From Thorsellia kenyensis (GTDB lineage Bacteria > Pseudomonadota > Gammaproteobacteria > Enterobacterales > Thorselliaceae), in contig NZ_JBHLXE010000038.1 of assembly GCF_042432445.1 (NCBI RefSeq), forward strand, positions 1 through 64,000: a DNA stretch of 64,000 nucleotides, written 5' to 3'. Under the pieces are notes generated by a model. It made no database searches. It was not told where the DNA came from and saw only the letters and a program-made list of their open reading frames with translations. This document shows positions 8,137 to 16,844 of the stretch, in pieces. The position numbers were made by a program, and so were the translations under genes. Positions within the stretch are counted from its first letter, which is position 1, and each line of letters opens with the position of its first letter.

Positions 8137-9363
8137 CTAAAAAATAGTATCAATTCTTTTACCTGATATAGGATCAAAGCAATAACAATTATTTTTAGCA
8201 ATTGAAAGTGAAATCTTATCGCCTATTGTAGGTTTTATATCATGGGCGGCTCTTATCAAAATGGTTTGGCCTGCAATTTTAGAATATATCAAATTGTCAG
8301 CACCTAAATGTTCAACTAATTCCACAATACATTCTTTAAAAATAATCATGTCTTTTTTGTTTTTATCACTTACGCAATCTTTATCCTGCCTAAATGAATT
8401 TTCATCAATAGCCTTAATTTCGTTATTGATATTTTTAGCATCGGTAGGGGGAGTTAATCCCTCATGGTTCAATATTTTAAAATGCTCAGGTCTTACACCT
8501 AAAATTAGCTTACATATTTTTTCCCTACGTTGAATTTGTAAATTCTTTACCAAAATCTCAGCATCCTCTTGCTCAGAGTCATCGCATTCATTTATTAAGA
8601 ATATTTTGTTGATATCTGGGTAAAGCTGGATATTTAACAAATTCATGGCTGGTGAACCAATAAAACTTGCAACAAAAGTGGATTGAGGATTGTGGTATAA
8701 ATCTTCTGGGGTTCCTATCTGTTCGGCTATCCCTGCATTCATAATGATGACTCTATCAGCTAAAGTCATTGCCTCTACTTGATCATGTGTTACATAAAGG
8801 CTTGTTACACCTAATCTGCCCTGAAGTGCTTTTAACTCAAGTCTCATTTGTACACGCAATTTTGCATCTAGGTTTGAAAGTGGTTCATCAAACAAAAAAA
8901 CAGAGGGTTTACGCACAATAGCGCGGCCCATAGCAACTCTTTGTCTTTGCCCTCCAGAGAGTTCTTTAGGTTTACGGGTTAACAATTCTTCAAGAGATAA
9001 TATACCAGCAACTTCTTTAACTTTTTTTTCTATTTCACTTTTTAGTTCGCCTCTGATTTTTAGTCCATAAGCTATATTATCGAATACACTCATGTGGGGA
9101 TAAAGCGCATAGTTTTGGAAAACCATGGCAATTTGTCTATCTTTAGGTTCATCTTGCGTCACATTTTTGCCATCAATCCATATTTCTCCTGAAGTCGTTT
9201 GTTCTAATCCTGCAACCATTCTAAGCAAGGTTGATTTTCCGCAGCCAGAAGGGCCTACAATAACAATAAATTCCCCATCCTCAATTTCAACATCAAGAGG
9301 CTGAATAATCTGTTTGGTACCATCATAACTTTTTGTGATTTTTTTTAATGACAGAAATGACAT
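8137..9363 (-). CDS. ugpC: sn-glycerol-3-phosphate ABC transporter ATPase
   Basis: MalK-type ATPase energising UgpAE. Walker A GPSGCGKST (about residues 37-45), signature LSGGQRQ, Walker B FLFDEPLSNLDA and the switch His in YVTHDQ are all intact. The C-terminal TOBE regulatory domain shows LGVRPEH and ELVEHLGADN. At 408 aa it is about 50 residues longer than E. coli UgpC (356 aa). The excess is mainly a hydrophilic Asn/Asp/Lys-rich stretch at about residues 300-340, between the RPEH motif and the LGADN motif, so it falls in the regulatory domain and should leave the ATPase core untouched. Gene order and motif content make the assignment firm. Confidence 0.93.
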   Translation of the reverse strand: MSFLSLKKITKSYDGTKQIIQPLDVEIEDGEFIVIVGPSGCGKSTLLRMVAGLEQTTSGEIWIDGKNVTQDEPKDRQIAMVFQNYALYPHMSVFDNIAYGLKIRGELKSEIEKKVKEVAGILSLEELLTRKPKELSGGQRQRVAMGRAIVRKPSVFLFDEPLSNLDAKLRVQMRLELKALQGRLGVTSLYVTHDQVEAMTLADRVIIMNAGIAEQIGTPEDLYHNPQSTFVASFIGSPAMNLLNIQLYPDINKIFLINECDDSEQEDAEILVKNLQIQRREKICKLILGVRPEHFKILNHEGLTPPTDAKNINNEIKAIDENSFRQDKDCVSDKNKKDMIIFKECIVELVEHLGADNLIYSKIAGQTILIRAAHDIKPTIGDKISLSIAKNNCYCFDPISGKRIDTIF

Positions 9364-9476
9364 ATCTTTTCCTTATATAAATAAGATATAAAAATTTATA
9401 TATTAATCCCTATAACGAGTGATTTTTTATATCAGTGATTAGTTAGTTGCTAACATTTTATGTTGGCTTTGATCCT

Positions 9477-9527
9477 AAAAACATATCAGAACTAAAAGCG
9501 TATCAGTACTAAAAGCATATGAGGATG
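9477..9527. repeat. Degenerate 17-bp tandem repeat in the ugpE-ugpC gap
   Basis: Three consecutive 17-base units starting at 9477, 9494 and 9511 share AAAA-x-C-x-TATCAG-like sequence; the third is more diverged. They lie within the 151-base gap between ugpE and ugpC (9364-9567 region). No function can be read from them. Confidence 0.5.
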
Positions 9528-9567
9528 TATGCTGTTATCTATAAAGCAAACAAGTGCTCATGGTTAT

Positions 9568-10416
9568 CTATTTTTCAGCGTCTACCAGTCCTTTTACAAA
9601 CCATCGCTGCATGACAAGCACTATGCTGATTGGCGGCAATAATGTTAATAACATGGCTGCCATGACTTGATTCCACTGAGTAGGAACACCATCATGAGTA
9701 ATCATGTTTTTTATACCTGCCACAGCAGTACCTAAATCGGCTTTTGTGATCACTAATAGTGGCCAAAGGTATTGATTCCATCCATAGATAAATGTAATTA
9801 CAAATAAAGCAGCAATATTTGTTTTAGACAGTGGTATCACAATATCAATAAAAAATCGCATCGCTGAAGCGCCATCAATTTTAGCAGCCTCTATCAGTTC
9901 ATTCGGCAAGGTTAGAAAAAATTGCCTGAATAAAAACGTCGCTGTCGCAGAAGCTATTAAGGGTAAAGTTAATCCTGTATAACTATTTAGCATGTTAAGA
10001 TCGGCAATGACTTCAATGGTTGGAAATATTCTTACTTCAACCGGTAGCATTAATGTAATGAATATAAGGAAAAAACAAAAATTTCTAAAAGGAAAGCGGA
10101 AGAAAACGACAGCAAAGGCTGAGAGCATTGAGACAACAATTTTACCAATCGTAATAATAAACGCCATTAAAAAACTATTCACTAACATTAACCAAAATGG
10201 CCTTGTGCTATCACCTCCGACACCATTTAGTAATATGTTTTTTAAATTTTCAATAAAATGGCCACGAGGTATGAGAGGAGCGATTTCAGTAAATACCTGA
10301 GAATCATTTAAAGTGCTCATAACAAAAGCAACATACAGTGGAAAACATATTATCAAAATAGCTAAGCCTATCATTATATGAGCAAAAATATCAAATAGTG
10401 GACGTTTTTCTATCAT
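9568..10416 (-). CDS. ugpE: sn-glycerol-3-phosphate ABC transporter permease UgpE
   Basis: A 282-aa inner-membrane permease (E. coli UgpE 281 aa) with six predicted membrane helices. The cytoplasmic EAA loop, EAAKIDGASAMRFFIDIVIPLS (about residues 177-198), docks onto UgpC. Its ATG overlaps the UgpA stop codon (ATGA, 10413-10416), so the two permease subunits are translationally coupled, as expected for a 1:1 heterodimer. A 151-base gap with degenerate 17-mer repeats separates it from ugpC. Confidence 0.93.
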   Translation of the reverse strand: MIEKRPLFDIFAHIMIGLAILIICFPLYVAFVMSTLNDSQVFTEIAPLIPRGHFIENLKNILLNGVGGDSTRPFWLMLVNSFLMAFIITIGKIVVSMLSAFAVVFFRFPFRNFCFFLIFITLMLPVEVRIFPTIEVIADLNMLNSYTGLTLPLIASATATFLFRQFFLTLPNELIEAAKIDGASAMRFFIDIVIPLSKTNIAALFVITFIYGWNQYLWPLLVITKADLGTAVAGIKNMITHDGVPTQWNQVMAAMLLTLLPPISIVLVMQRWFVKGLVDAEK

Positions 10417-11297
10417 TGGTAACTTACTCTCTTTTCAACATATTTAAATTGAATTAGCGTTAAAATGCCTACAAATATCATTAAAATTATTGATTGAGCT
10501 GCAGAGATTGATAAATCCAATCCAGTCATCCCATCACGGTAAATTTTATAAATTAAAGTCGTGGTAGCCTGAACTGGTCCACCTTGAGTTGCTGCATCTA
10601 TAACAGCAAATGTTTCAAAAAAAGCATAGACAATATTGATAATAAGAAGAAAAAAACTCATCGGAGCAATTAAAGGGATAGATACGGTAAAAAATCGTCG
10701 TACAGGGCCAGCACCCTCTACAGCAGCAGCTTCTATTAAGGATTTAGGTACGGATTGAAGTGCAGCTAAGAAAAAGAGGAAGTTATAACTGATTTGTTTC
10801 CAAACGGACGCTAATACAACTAATGTCATGGCTTGAGTGTTGTCCTGTGCATGACTCCATACGATTCCATTTGACTCTAAAAAACGCATTATTACCCCAA
10901 AGCCAGGATTAAACATAAAACTCCACAATACACCTGCTATAGCGGGTGCTACAGCGTAGGGTAATATAAAGAGTGTTCTATAGAGCATTTTTCCTTTGAT
11001 GACATAATCGACCAATGCAGCAAAAAAAAGAGAAGTAGCTAAACCTATACCTGCGACTAAGAGTGTAAAAATTGCAGTGGTTTTAAAAGATTGTAAATAA
11101 TATCTATCATTAAATAATTCAGAAAAGTTATCTAATCCAACGAATGTGCTTGATTGGCCAAATGGATCTACGGCTTGAACCGAAAAAATCATGGTTTTAG
11201 CCGCTGGCCAAATAAAAAAAATAACTGTGATTAATATTTGTGGTGCCAACAATAAATAAGGCAAACACTTATTTTTAAAAAAAGGGCGGGTGTTCAT
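10413..11297 (-). CDS. ugpA: sn-glycerol-3-phosphate ABC transporter permease UgpA
   Basis: A 294-aa MalF-type permease (E. coli UgpA 295 aa) with six membrane segments and the EAA loop EAAAVEGAGPVRRFFTVSIPL (about residues 189-209). It pairs with UgpE to form the channel for glycerol-3-phosphate and glycerophosphodiesters. It is separated from ugpB by a 218-base gap holding a hairpin whose loop carries a heptamer array, and overlaps ugpE by 4 bases. Confidence 0.93.
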   Translation of the reverse strand: MNTRPFFKNKCLPYLLLAPQILITVIFFIWPAAKTMIFSVQAVDPFGQSSTFVGLDNFSELFNDRYYLQSFKTTAIFTLLVAGIGLATSLFFAALVDYVIKGKMLYRTLFILPYAVAPAIAGVLWSFMFNPGFGVIMRFLESNGIVWSHAQDNTQAMTLVVLASVWKQISYNFLFFLAALQSVPKSLIEAAAVEGAGPVRRFFTVSIPLIAPMSFFLLIINIVYAFFETFAVIDAATQGGPVQATTTLIYKIYRDGMTGLDLSISAAQSIILMIFVGILTLIQFKYVEKRVSYQ

Positions 11298-11374
11298 AGT
11301 TAACCATTTTTGAAAAGTTAAAAAAATTAAAGAGGTTAATCATTTTTGCGTGGTATAAGCAAAGAAGCCTATTA

Positions 11375-11497
11375 ACTCTATCTGCTTTGAGCTTAGCTAA
11401 TAACTAAAAGTTAACAATTAACAATTAACAATTAACAATTAACAATTAGCGATTAAAACTTATAACTTTTAACTTAAAACTAAAAGCAGAATAGAGT
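11375..11497 (-). promoter_or_regulatory. Intergenic hairpin between ugpB and ugpA with heptamers in its loop
   Basis: ACTCTA-TCTGCTTT (11375-11388) can pair with AAAGCAGA-ATAGAGT (11483-11497), 14 pairs with one bulged base. The roughly 94-base loop contains the TTAACAA heptamer array. It begins 19 bases after the ugpB stop on the transcribed strand. An mRNA-stability or partial-termination role between binding protein and permease is inferred. Confidence 0.5.
11411..11445. repeat. Tandem heptamer TTAACAA, five perfect copies
   Basis: Five exact tandem copies of TTAACAA (11411-11417, 11418-11424, 11425-11431, 11432-11438, 11439-11445), then TTAGC. The same heptamer, reverse complemented, forms another array at 46001. 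Confidence 0.9.
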
Positions 11498-11515
11498 ATT
11501 TACCAGAAAAATGCG

Positions 11516-12853
11516 TTATTGATTAGATTTTTCAAATCTTCTTAGCTGTTGATTAGCTCTCGTATTGATGTCATTAAGTGCGCTCTCTGGTGATTTTTGC
11601 CCAGTTAAAACTGCTTCAAATTCTTCATCTGCGATTTGGCGAATTTGAGTCATATTACCTAAACGTAACCCGCGTGTATGAGGGAGGGGTTCTTTGAATA
11701 ATAATTGCTCTATAGCGACATTTGCACCTGGATTTTTATCATAAAATCCTTGTTGTTTTGTTAATTCATATCCGGCCAGTGTGACAGGGACATATCCCGT
11801 GTTTTGATGCCAGCGCGCTGCATTTTCAGGTAAAGCAAGATAACTTAAAAAAGCAGCAATGCCCTTATAGGTATCTTCTGATTTATCTTTCATGACCCAG
11901 AGGCTTGCGCCTCCTATCATTGTATTTTGAGGGGCACTGCTTATCCCTTCTAAATAAGGTAAGAATCCCATACCTAATTCGAATTTGGCGTTAGCTTCAA
12001 TACTACCGCGGGAGCCAGATGAACCTGTAAATATTCCACAATCGCCGTTATAGAACTTTTCCATCCCTTCATCCCTACGGCCAAAATATTGTAAGGTTTT
12101 ATCTTTATTCATTTGGTTTAAAAAATTTAGAAAATTAATATGGTTTGCTGTATTAACTTGTAACTCAGCCGAAAGACCGTCATAACCATTATTTAAAGTC
12201 GCAAAAGGTAAACCGTGCCAAGCACTAAAATTTTCAAGATGTACCCAAGGAGCATTACTGAACGTATATCCGCAGCTCATTCCTGATTCTAAGAGTTTTT
12301 TTGCATGTGTTTCAACTTCTTGCCAGGTTTTAGGGGGCGTTTTTGGATCTAATCCTGCTTTTTTATAGGCATCTTTATTGTAGTATAGAACGGGCGTAGA
12401 GCTGTTAAATGGCATGGAAAGCATTCTGCCGCTTTGGCTGTCAGTATAATAAGATCGCACCGTATCTACATAGAGTGATTCATCAAATGGCAAATTGGCC
12501 TTTTCGAAAACTTCATATACCGGAACAATCGCATTACTAGATATCATAGTTGCTGTTCCTACTTCATAAACTTGTAAGATTTCTGGTGATTCGCCAGTTC
12601 TGATCGCAGCAATACCGGCAGTAATAGTTTCATCATAATTTCCTTTATAAACTGCACTGACTTCAAAATCATTTTGCGATGCATTGAATTGTTGAACTAA
12701 CCCATTAACTTCTTCACCTAATTGACCTGACATCGCATGCCAAAAGGTAATATCTGTTTTTGCTTCGACAAAAGACGCTGACGTGAGTGAAGCCACGATG
12801 AGAGAATAAAGGCCAACTTTTTTGAGTGAATTAATTGATAAAATAGAATCCAT
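11516..12853 (-). CDS. ugpB: Periplasmic sn-glycerol-3-phosphate-binding protein
   Basis: The 445-aa solute-binding protein (E. coli UgpB 438 aa) captures glycerol-3-phosphate and glycerophosphocholine-type diesters in the periplasm and delivers them to UgpAE. It has a Sec signal peptide of about 31 residues (LYSLIVASLTSASFVEA, then KTDITFWHAMSG). Family landmarks include ITFWHAMSGQLG, VEFNASQ-like FNASQNDFEV, YNKDAYKKAGLDP and the C-terminal NDINTRANQQL. ATG at 12853 follows AAAAGGAGATC. First gene of the operon; a Pho-box-like sequence lies about 90 bases upstream. Confidence 0.94.
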   Translation of the reverse strand: MDSILSINSLKKVGLYSLIVASLTSASFVEAKTDITFWHAMSGQLGEEVNGLVQQFNASQNDFEVSAVYKGNYDETITAGIAAIRTGESPEILQVYEVGTATMISSNAIVPVYEVFEKANLPFDESLYVDTVRSYYTDSQSGRMLSMPFNSSTPVLYYNKDAYKKAGLDPKTPPKTWQEVETHAKKLLESGMSCGYTFSNAPWVHLENFSAWHGLPFATLNNGYDGLSAELQVNTANHINFLNFLNQMNKDKTLQYFGRRDEGMEKFYNGDCGIFTGSSGSRGSIEANAKFELGMGFLPYLEGISSAPQNTMIGGASLWVMKDKSEDTYKGIAAFLSYLALPENAARWHQNTGYVPVTLAGYELTKQQGFYDKNPGANVAIEQLLFKEPLPHTRGLRLGNMTQIRQIADEEFEAVLTGQKSPESALNDINTRANQQLRRFEKSNQ

Positions 12854-12920
12854 ATTGATCTCCTTTTAAATGTTTTTATTCTAATAGGTGTTTTAACACT
12901 TCAATTATCGAAATATAAGA

Positions 12921-12936
12921 TGTAATTTTTATTACA
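12921..12936. promoter_or_regulatory. Small dyad TGTAAT-N4-ATTACA upstream of ugpB
   Basis: Perfect 6-bp arms around four A/T bases, directly downstream (in the ugp direction) of the Pho-box-like site. It overlaps the position where a -10 element would be expected (TAATAA at 12929-12934 on the minus strand). Confidence 0.4.
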
Positions 12937-12941
12937 ATTTG

Positions 12942-12959
12942 ATGATAGTTTTATGTAAG
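12942..12959 (-). promoter_or_regulatory. Candidate Pho box of the ugp operon
   Basis: On the minus strand CTTACATAAAACTATCAT matches the PhoB box CTGTCATAAA(A/T)CTGTCA(C/T) at about 15 of 18 positions, including both CT and CA anchors 11 bases apart. It lies about 90 bases upstream of ugpB, with a possible -10 seven bases downstream. ugp is a PhoB regulon member in E. coli, which supports the call. Confidence 0.5.
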
Positions 12960-13328
12960 TTAAAATTGGATAGAAACAATTTAGGGCTTTAGCTTTTAAC
13001 ATAGCGACATTCAGTTAAATAAAGGAGGATAGAATTGATTAAATTAGTTTAAGTGAGTTAATGGTTACATGAAATTTTATTACTTCACAAATCACACCTA
13101 AGTTTTTATTCAAATAAATAAACTGAGTATTTAAAGGTCAAACTGCTGAGAAGTACCTTACTAATGATATAAAAAGGTAAGGTATCTTATTTTTAAAAAA
13201 TCTTAAGAGTAGATAGGAAATTTAAATGAGAGGAGAACTGTAGGGAACAACAAGTGAAATGAAATATGTGACAAATAGTATAAAAAAGAGGCTAAAAAAG
13301 AGGCTAAAAAATGTATACAATCTTTTTA

Positions 13329-13374
13329 ACTTACCACTTAAACTCAGCAAAAGTAAAGTAATTAAGTGGTAAGT
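13329..13374 (-). terminator. 13-bp hairpin downstream of the NCS1 permease gene
   Basis: ACTTACCACTTAA (13329-13341) and TTAAGTGGTAAGT (13362-13374) form a perfect stem with a 20-nt loop, 11 bases after the permease stop on the transcribed strand. There is no U tract, so termination, if any, would be weak or Rho-assisted; a 3'-end stabiliser is as likely. Confidence 0.45.
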
Positions 13375-13385
13375 CCAGCTATAAT

Positions 13386-14759
13386 TTATTTTGAATTATG
13401 CTTGTAGAATTGTGAATCTTTAAATGCGGTTTTCATTAGTATGTAGTAGGAAATTCCGCCTAACACAAAACCGATTATCCAAGCAAGTTTCACAAAGATC
13501 AGTGCAGGAATAGCGCCAATTAACATAGCTATGATAGCACCAGGATTAATCCCTTTGAAAACACCTTCTGAATTGTAGAGCTCTTGGATGTTTACCTGTT
13601 GATTTCTCAGGATGAAGTAGTCAACTAAAAGAATAGAAACTATAGGACCTAAAAACGCGGAATAAATTAAGATGAAATATCCTAGTCCTTTGGCAGATTC
13701 TTCATTAACTAATATCCATGGGAAGGTACAACCTGCTAATATCCCTGTGATTATAACAGCATAACGATATTTCAATTTAGTTAAGAGGGTTATTACATAG
13801 GTAGGGGGAATGATATTCGCGACCATATTAACTGCAATTGCACCAAGTACTATAAATAAAGAAACAGCTACAGTGATATAATCATTGTTAACTATTTTAG
13901 GGAAGGCAACAACAGGATTGGAAATACCCGTTACTGAAGCAAGCATTGCACCGATTGCTAATACAAACCCATAAGCAATTACAATAGGAACGAAATAAAG
14001 TAAGGCACGTTTAGTATCACTGATCCCTTTTTTAAGCTCTCTTGAATAATCAGCAGCACTTAAGAATATGGCAGCATAGTTACCCATAAACATCATAATA
14101 AAAGCAAAAAATTCAATACCCCAAGTGCCTTTAGTATCTATCCAGCGCTCTTTAATTACCGTACTATGTTCCGCCATTAGAATATAAAAAACATAGATGA
14201 GTGCAGAGAGAATCACGATTGAAACAATCATTTCAACCCATTTGACTGCATGGAAACCATACATCGATAAACCGATTTGGATGGCCTGCAAAATGAAAAA
14301 ACAAATAAATGCGTTATCAAAGGTATGGCCACTTAGTACTTTTAATATTTCATTAAGAGCACTGGCTCCTATCCAACTTTGAAAACCATACCAAACGATG
14401 GCAGGTATTCCCCTTAGGAGTGAGGATACTACAGCACCTTTTATCCCGAAAGAGAGCCTTAATTGAATAACATAAGGCACACCAGTTTTGTAACCAAATC
14501 TATCGTTTAATGCAAAAAGCGTCGATATAATACCGATAGCAACAAGCGCTGCGACAAAGGTTTGATATGCATTCATGACAGCAACACCAGCCACGACTAG
14601 ACCAGCACCTAAGGTCATATTTCCTAGATTAACTCCATCTCCTAACCACATACAGATGTAATCCATGCCTGAAACTGTTCTGTCAGTTTTGGGGAGTAGT
14701 GATTGATCAACATCTGTTGACAAAGAGGCATTATTTTCTGTTGATTGGTTATTTTTCAT
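13386..14759 (-). CDS. NCS1-family nucleobase/allantoin permease
   Basis: A 457-aa protein with about twelve membrane segments and NCS1 landmarks: WLGDGVNLGNMTLGAG (TM1, about residues 38-53), RFGYKTGVPYVIQLRLSFGIKGA (about 87-109), GFQSWIGASALNE (about 126-138) and SAADYSRELKKG (about 234-245). These match the hydantoin/allantoin/cytosine permease group, including E. coli YbbW (AllP). It is transcribed divergently from the allantoin genes, 985 bases away, so allantoin is the best substrate guess; cytosine or another purine-derived compound is possible. It has a 32-residue polar N-terminal tail. Confidence 0.78.
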   Translation of the reverse strand: MKNNQSTENNASLSTDVDQSLLPKTDRTVSGMDYICMWLGDGVNLGNMTLGAGLVVAGVAVMNAYQTFVAALVAIGIISTLFALNDRFGYKTGVPYVIQLRLSFGIKGAVVSSLLRGIPAIVWYGFQSWIGASALNEILKVLSGHTFDNAFICFFILQAIQIGLSMYGFHAVKWVEMIVSIVILSALIYVFYILMAEHSTVIKERWIDTKGTWGIEFFAFIMMFMGNYAAIFLSAADYSRELKKGISDTKRALLYFVPIVIAYGFVLAIGAMLASVTGISNPVVAFPKIVNNDYITVAVSLFIVLGAIAVNMVANIIPPTYVITLLTKLKYRYAVIITGILAGCTFPWILVNEESAKGLGYFILIYSAFLGPIVSILLVDYFILRNQQVNIQELYNSEGVFKGINPGAIIAMLIGAIPALIFVKLAWIIGFVLGGISYYILMKTAFKDSQFYKHNSK

Positions 14760-15744
14760 TATCTTTATCCTTAATCGAATAGCATGAATATTCGAGTTTT
14801 CTCATCAATAACTTAAAATCTAAGTATTAAATAAGTAGTTAGTCTACAACGGCTTCAAATAAACACAGTGTCGGTTCTAAAAGTAACACCTTGGTTAATT
14901 GTAAAAAGAAATTTGCTTTATGTTTACTTCCTTTAGTTAGGCGAAGCACCTACTTAAGCTAAAGAAAATTAGACTAAATTGCAAATTATTTTATTAAAAA
15001 TATGATGTAGTTATCAATAAACCATTTTTTTAACGTTGAATTCATTTTCTATTTAAAATTTCGCTCTGTTTCTTGTATAGTCTGACATAAGTTACTAGAT
15101 AACTAAAACAATTAATTTTAACAATTAGTTTTCGTTAATTGCATATAATCCCAAAAGGTTGATTTTAATAACAGGATAAGCAGGATAAGCAGGATAAGCA
15201 GGATTGATTCAGACTAACGATGCATTACCAAGTAATTCTTACATTTACTGTAAGGATCATACATGGTTTGTACTTGGGTATATTTTCAGTCGATGAGTTT
15301 CATTTTAAGTGTTTTTAAATATCAGTGCGCTGGTATTTATATACCTGTAATTGTAATAGTTATAGTTCACATTTTTATTCATCAACTATTTGAAATGGGG
15401 ATCAACAGCTGTTTATTAGCAAATTTGATTACTCTTTTTAATGAATACGTGCATATTATTTTTAATAACAAAAATAGCAAGCTATGGTTTGTTGCACAGA
15501 GTGGTCTGGTATAAGTGGTCTGGTATAAATTGGTTGAAAGAGTTTTATAGATGCAGGGACAATTTTTTACGGTTGTCATGAAAAGTGTTCAGTAAACATC
15601 CCCTTAAACAGAATTATGCTGAATAGTGATTGCTCATTTTGATATTTTGCGTTAAGTTTAATTACACTATCTATTACTTTAGTATCTATTAGGTTATGAT
15701 ATTGGGTTATGAATTTCTATTAATTGATGTCTAAGGAGTATTTT
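14760..15744. other. Divergent regulatory region between NCS1 permease and allE
   Basis: This 985-base gap should carry promoters in both directions. It contains a nonamer array (15172-15198). An 83-codon frame at 15263-15514 is low complexity and has no convincing ribosome site. I find no regulator gene and no clear AllR-type operator. Confidence 0.5.
15172..15198. repeat. Tandem nonamer CAGGATAAG, three copies
   Basis: Three perfect tandem copies of CAGGATAAG at 15172-15180, 15181-15189 and 15190-15198, then a partial CAGGATT. It lies in the divergent region, 547 bases before the allE start. Confidence 0.85.
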
Positions 15745-16575
15745 ATGTCTAATGGAAAAAACTATTTTTTACTTAAGGGAGGTCATCCTCCTGAAACTCA
15801 GATAACAACGACAAGAGCAGTTTTTACTGAGGCTTATGCGGTGTTACCGAAGGGTACTATGATGGACATAGTGGCCAGCTTTTTACCTCATTTTGAAAAA
15901 ACACGCTGTTGGATTTTAGCAAGACCCCTTTCAGGGTTCGCTGAAACCTTTGCGCACTATATTATGGAAGTTCAACCTGGTGGAGGAAGTCAATTTCCAG
16001 AACCTGATAAAGGCGCACAAGCGGCGTTATTTGTTATTGATGGAGAAATTACCCTTCATTTTAACGGTAAGGATCATGTCGCAAAAAAAGGGGATTTTGT
16101 TTATATTCCCGCGAATATGCCTTGGACGATAAAAAATGCGGGTGATACGACTGCTAATTTTCATTGGTGGCGTAAAGCTTATGAAGCAGTTGAAGGTTTG
16201 CCGTATCCTACACCTTTTATCAAAAATGATGCTGATGTCATCCCTGCACAGATGCCAGGAACAGATGGTCGCTGGGCGACAACGCGCTTTATGGATCCAA
16301 ATGACTTAAGCCATGATATGCATATCACTATTGTGACTTTAAAACCTGGTTGTACTATTCCTTTTCCAGAGACTCATGTCATGGAGCATGGGTTATATGT
16401 AATTGAGGGTAAAGGAAATTACTTATTGAATAAAGATTGGATTGAAGTTGAAGCCGGCGATTATATGTGGCTTCGTGCGTTCTGTCCTCAAGCATGTTAT
16501 GCCGGAGGACCTGGAGATTTTCGCTATCTCCTCTATAAAGATGTTAATAGACATCCTAAACTCAGTTTTCGGTGA
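15745..16575 (+). CDS. allE: (S)-ureidoglycine aminohydrolase
   Basis: A 276-aa bicupin (E. coli AllE/YlbA 261 aa) that hydrolyses (S)-ureidoglycine to (S)-ureidoglycolate and ammonia, the third step of allantoin breakdown. The N-terminal cupin spans about residues 50-140 (GGGSQFPEPDKGAQAALFVIDGE...). The metal-binding C-terminal cupin has the ligand motif FPETHVMEHGLYVIEGKGNY (about residues 210-229). The ATG at 15745 is preceded by AAGGAG (15733-15738). An upstream in-frame TTG/ATG at 15724-15729 would overlap that ribosome site and is rejected. It is the first gene of the allantoin cluster. Confidence 0.92.
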   Translation: MSNGKNYFLLKGGHPPETQITTTRAVFTEAYAVLPKGTMMDIVASFLPHFEKTRCWILARPLSGFAETFAHYIMEVQPGGGSQFPEPDKGAQAALFVIDGEITLHFNGKDHVAKKGDFVYIPANMPWTIKNAGDTTANFHWWRKAYEAVEGLPYPTPFIKNDADVIPAQMPGTDGRWATTRFMDPNDLSHDMHITIVTLKPGCTIPFPETHVMEHGLYVIEGKGNYLLNKDWIEVEAGDYMWLRAFCPQACYAGGPGDFRYLLYKDVNRHPKLSFR

Positions 16576-16713
16576 TTATAATCATACTGATGATGAAGTT
16601 AATTTGTCCAATTGCATTAAAATAGTCGTTTTATCCAATAGAAGGACTGTATTTACGGTTATTTTCCGTACCCTTAGATCTGTACTTGTTGCATTCATCG
16701 GTTTTAAGGGAAA

Positions 16714-16750
16714 GTCTCGATTCACTTTTTTCACAGACGTCAATCGAGAC
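16714..16750 (+). promoter_or_regulatory. Intergenic hairpin, allE-allD
   Basis: GTCTCGATT (16714-16722) pairs perfectly with AATCGAGAC (16742-16750) across a 19-nt loop containing a T6 run. No T tract follows the stem. It lies in the 269-base allE-allD gap, which otherwise shows no gene. Confidence 0.55.
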
Positions 16751-16844
16751 ATACCATCTTATATCAATTTTATTGATATTAATGATTTCTAATTCATAAG
16801 TTAATTAAGTCGCATCTAACAAGTTTAAAATATAGGGAGATACT

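Larger units (their letters stand above)
12854..13385. other. Intergenic region upstream of ugpB
   Basis: This 532-base region holds the ugp regulatory sites (12921-12959), a 12-bp direct repeat TAAAAAAGAGGC at 13281-13292 and 13293-13304, and a 13-bp inverted repeat after the NCS1 gene (13329-13374). An excellent Shine-Dalgarno sequence near 13021 precedes only a five-codon frame. No gene is seen. Confidence 0.6.

Noticed and set aside
13013..13050. Excellent Shine-Dalgarno (AAAGGAGG) near 13021 followed by TTG
   Set aside because: The frame closes after five codons; no downstream protein uses it.
15263..15514. 83-codon frame in the NCS1-allE divergent gap
   Set aside because: Low-complexity Ile/Val-rich translation, no convincing ribosome site, and an almost equally long antisense frame; looks like an AT-rich chance frame.
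15724..15744. Earlier in-frame TTG/ATG starts for allE
   Set aside because: They overlap the AAGGAG ribosome site that serves the ATG at 15745, and would add residues not found at the family N terminus.
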